Source of the DNA: Porphyra umbilicalis
Lineage: Eukaryota > Rhodophyta > Bangiophyceae > Bangiales > Bangiaceae
Reading direction: 5' to 3'
Assembly (NCBI GenBank): GCA_002049455.2
Contig: KV919226.1
Span: 1-45,165 of the forward strand
Length of the DNA stretch: 45,165 bases
The notes beneath the pieces were generated by a model. The model saw only the letters and a program-made list of their open reading frames with translations. It was not told the origin of the DNA and searched no databases. Made by a program: the position numbers and the translations under genes. Shown in pieces: positions 41,955 through 45,165 of the stretch (its first letter is position 1; every line of letters begins with the position of its first letter).

Positions 41955-44939
41955 TCACACGCTCTCGCCTACGCCCGCGGCCTCCCATGTGTCAAGGGCG
42001 TAGCCGTAGTCGAAAAAGACCTCCTCCCCGACGACTAGGTCCCTCGAGGCAAAGAGAGCAACGCGAATGGTCCCGCCGATGCTGAGCAGCTTCATCTGCA
42101 GGTTGGGCAAGTCGGAGCTGTGGTTGATGAACTTGGCCCGGCTGCCAACGCGGGTCGCGTCGACAATGGTCGACTGCGACGCCGTGGCAAGGTAACTCAC
42201 CCCCAGAGCGTCGTACAGACGCCCACGTAGGTGGCCTTCAGCCGGTGGGACAAGCTCCCCCACATACTCCGTCACAAAGTCACCGGCTCCCGCCGCTTCA
42301 GCGACGAGGGCGCCAAGCCCGTGAGCGCGCGAGACGCCAAGCACGAGGCGAACTCGGGCGCCAACCTGTACTTGCACGTTGCGGCAACGCCGAGTGAGAA
42401 ACCGCTGGGGAGTGTCGATGGGTGCGCTGTCCACACGCTGAGACACGATGCCAGGAGCGCTTCGGTGGGGCGGCCGCACCAAGCGCCAGTACGCTCCAGT
42501 CGCGGCCGCAGTGGTGCGCGCGACGACCGATTCAGCCGAGAGGAAGCCCGTCGTCACCCCGTCAACGCCTGAAGCCGGGTGCAGGTGCGCACTGCACATC
42601 ATGCATGTGTCAGGATCGCACTCACGGTCAGCGGCAAAACAAGGGCACGAGTCCGTCGCACAGCGCGACGGTGGGAGGCAGGAGCACGATATGCGCCGAT
42701 TGCAGAAGAGGGAGCCGTCGGTGGGCCTGCAGCCCTCGGCCAGGATCGACAAAACGGCCGGGTTGTCGAGAGCAAGCACCACAGGTGCGCTCGACGCCCA
42801 CCGAGTACGGCCGCACCCGCACTGCTTCTCGCACGCCACGTCCGCCTGGACGCATCGGCAATTGGACCGCGTGCACGCGCCGAGATGGCCGCACGCCACA
42901 AAGGGGGGCGCCTTCTTCACGACCGACTCCTGGCTGCTGTTCGTGAGGGAGAGCTCAGGCGGTTGTGAGATAGGAGCATCTCGTTCTGGCGGTTGCGGCG
43001 TCGGGGGATCCCCAGGCCAAGCGTCCGGCCAGCCCCAGCCGACCAAGTACTCAGCGATACGGAAGCATGTCGTGTTGGGCACAAAGCGCGCCATTCGACA
43101 TGTGTCGAACCGCCCAACAATGCGAACTGCAGCGCGCAGCAGCTCGATGTCGTCGACGGACCAAACCTCCGTGCGGCACCCGCGCACGAAAACCGCCGCA
43201 CGGCTGCGGCGATCGAGGCGGCAGTCGCTACAGGGTCCAGCCGCAAGAGCAATTGCTTCATGCATGGCGCGGGCGCGCCGCGCCTGACCTGTGCTTGAAA
43301 CTCCGCCCACAGCGGCACCATCGGCGTCCACCGCTTCGGAGCGGCGAGCGCGGCCGCCTGTGTCGGACCGCGCGCCATCCGCGACAATGGACGGCGCCCC
43401 GCCCGCAATAACACCGCCAGACGTGCGTGGATGTCCGACACCGGCGCCGCCAGGAGTTAACGCGCCGTGCAGATCTCGGCCGCACGCGCCGCCTTCTTGC
43501 TCCGTCGCCAAGCGGCGCGGGTCAGACGGCGACATGACGGGTGTGACCGGGAGAGAGCCGACGAGCCCGTCGCGCGTCAGCGCACCGTGAATGCGACAGC
43601 AATACACGAAGCACAGGCGGCAGAAATGGCGCAAAAGAGCATCCCGTTGAGGGACCGGTGAGTCTGCCGGCGGCGGAAACGCTCCGGCGCCGGCATTGGG
43701 CAGAACAACTGCACCAGCGCGAACCGCGGGGCGACAACCGAGAAGAGTGCCAAAGAGCGCCGAGACGGCGGGTAGCGCATCTCCCCCACGCACACGTAGA
43801 GCTGTTCTCACACGGCGCGCAGCCGCGACGCCGTCACGCAGGCGCGGGCCAGCTGCACGGTGGCAGGCACCGGAACACGCCGTCGTATGCGGGCGACGGT
43901 GGGCGGGAGTGCAAGGCCCTGTTGAGCCTGGAAGGGCAGACGGGGATTCCGGTACCTCTGCAATGGCGCCGCCCGCCAGCACGGCCGCGAGGTTGGCGCC
44001 GCCAGTCAGTCGGTCGAAAGCAAACCGTCGGGCCGCCGACTTCGCGAGTGACGCTCGCACGGCGTTGGCAGCGGCCGGGCGGGTTTCGAGCTGTTTCAGC
44101 ATGCGACGGACGACAGAACGACGCACGCGGAGAACACGCCGCAAGACGCGGAGCACGGCGGCGTCGGCACCCAGATGCGCCACAACAGCGGACAGAGCCT
44201 CGCGGTCCATGGACCTCTGCGTGCGGGCAGCGAGGGAGTAGTACACGCTCTTGCCTCGACTCGCTTCGTCGCCGGACGCGTCACTGCCGTCCGGAGCTAA
44301 CAGCCGACGCGTCCTTGTTCTCATCAATCAATCGCGCCGTGAACCCATCGAGTACGGCGAGGTACCCATGTAGGGGACGTAAAAGCCGGTGAGAGGGGCT
44401 TCCACGCGCCGCCACGACTGCCGAATGGGCACGTACGTAGTCATGCGGGGAGGCGGCCGTACGGCGGGAAGCATAGTTGGCTGCATGGTAGCATTTAAGA
44501 CGGCTTCGGCGGCTTCTCTGGATGTGGCACGTCGCCAGCGGCACCTGCCCCGCTGCGAGAGCCCCGAGCGACGAGGAGAACTCCGACAGTCTTGGTTTCT
44601 TAGGAGACGGGCGGCGGGGTACGGCGTTGCCGCACTCGACCAGCACAGCGGCGTTCTGAGGGTCGTGGGCGCCCTCGACTGGGCAACAGCTCCGTGGAAG
44701 CGAGTCCAAAGCTGAGCGTCCTGCTGATCACGCCGTACCGCCTCCCGGTTGGCACTCAGGACGGCTGCTGCCGCCGCTCGACGACGGCGACGCGCGCACC
44801 GAAACGTCCTCCGCACGATACGCGGCACCACCCGCGCGACCGCAAATCGGCCACCGGCGCGCGCCCGCGCGGCGTCCAGTGCTTCTCCTGCAGCGTCTAT
44901 GGATGACCGGCCGCCATCGGACGACGAGTCAACCCACAT
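41955..44939 (-). CDS. E(z): Enhancer of zeste H3K27 methyltransferase, PRC2 catalytic subunit
   Basis: Catalytic subunit of PRC2, which transfers methyl groups from S-adenosylmethionine to histone H3 Lys27. Exons 44939-44366 and 44296-41955, with a 69-base gt-ag intron that keeps phase, give 971 residues. The start at 44939 (MWVDSSSDGG) is the first Met before the basic N-terminal helices. Domains in order: an N-terminal segment with YVPIRQSW and VPYMG as in animal EZH2; an acidic region then MDREALSAVVAHLG; a Cys motif HFCRLCFVYCC (about 415-425, MCSS-like); a SANT domain (about 570-611, WSVDDIELLRAAV, FDTCRMARF); a CXC domain (about 660-761, CGHLGACTRSNC, CEKQCGCG, ISCSCLPPSRC, CPCFAADRECDPDTC); and SET (about 832-961) with DFVTEYVGEL, IVDATRVGS, INHSS and EEVFFDYGY. 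About 35 residues interrupt the CXC domain and about 55 separate CXC from SET. Catalytic motifs are intact. Confidence 0.94.
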
Positions 44940-45165
44940 GTCGGAGGCAGTAGACGTGGAGGATGGTCCGCCATGACCTGTTGGGCGGCAAAAAAAAGAA
45001 CAAGAAACAAATGGGGGCGGAGAAGGCGTCAGTGGATGAAAAGAGACGCGCCTCGAAAACGAGCAATGCCATGCGCCACTGACGAGGACACGGCCCTGGG
45101 CAGCAGCGCTGCCGGTTGTCCTGGAGAGAGGCACTTTCCCCCCGCGAGACGATGCGAGGTGGCCA
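44940..45165 (-). other. 5' flank of the E(z) gene
   Basis: Upstream sequence of the methyltransferase gene, containing an A-rich stretch (about 44990-45012 on the plus strand). The E(z) frame is open to the window edge but reads like 5' UTR (Ser/Cys/Phe-rich, no similarity). The promoter probably extends beyond the window. Confidence 0.4.

Overview
The window looks like nuclear DNA of a GC-rich photosynthetic eukaryote. The evidence is a GARP (G2-like) Myb gene, a family largely confined to plants and algae; several gt-ag introns of about 70-280 nt, some with CTAAC-type branch points; trypsin, SKI8 and PRC2 genes; and hAT and Tc1/IS630-like DNA transposons. GC-saturated, Ala/Gly/Pro-rich proteins with few introns fit a bangiophyte red alga or a green alga. 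This assignment is inference.

Layout. 1-1.7 kb: decayed hAT transposase (+). 3.2-7.3 kb: GARP transcription factor (+). 8.2-9.5 kb: a WD40 protein closest to SKI8/WDR61 (-), convergent with it. 9.5-12 kb: low-complexity DNA with a 33-G and a 29-C tract facing each other. 12.1-14.3 kb: a five-exon secreted trypsin-like protease (+), complete once spliced. 15-16.1 kb: a roughly 1.1-kb interval flanked by shared palindromic motifs. 20-21.1 kb: Tc1/IS630-like transposase (-) with one stop codon. 22.6-24.4 kb: a broken Cys-rich gene of unknown family (-). 26.8-28.7 kb: a SU(Z)12 homologue with zinc finger and VEFS box (+). 28.8-31.7 kb: a large disordered protein with a 240-bp tandem repeat (-). 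34.6-35.6 kb: an acidic repeat ORF and a membrane-anchor ORF (-). 37.7-38.2 kb: a small zinc-binding protein (-). 40-41.4 kb: a TPR-bearing gene (+). 42-44.9 kb: an Enhancer of zeste H3K27 methyltransferase (-).

The main result is that two core subunits of Polycomb Repressive Complex 2, SU(Z)12 and E(z), lie about 13 kb apart. In known PRC2 the E(z) SET domain methylates H3K27 and needs the SU(Z)12 VEFS box for assembly and activity. No ESC/EED gene is seen; the WD40 gene present resembles SKI8 instead. Reading-frame breaks in the GARP and SKI8 genes all sit at poly-G/poly-C tracts, so they are more likely tract-length errors or polymorphisms than pseudogenisation.
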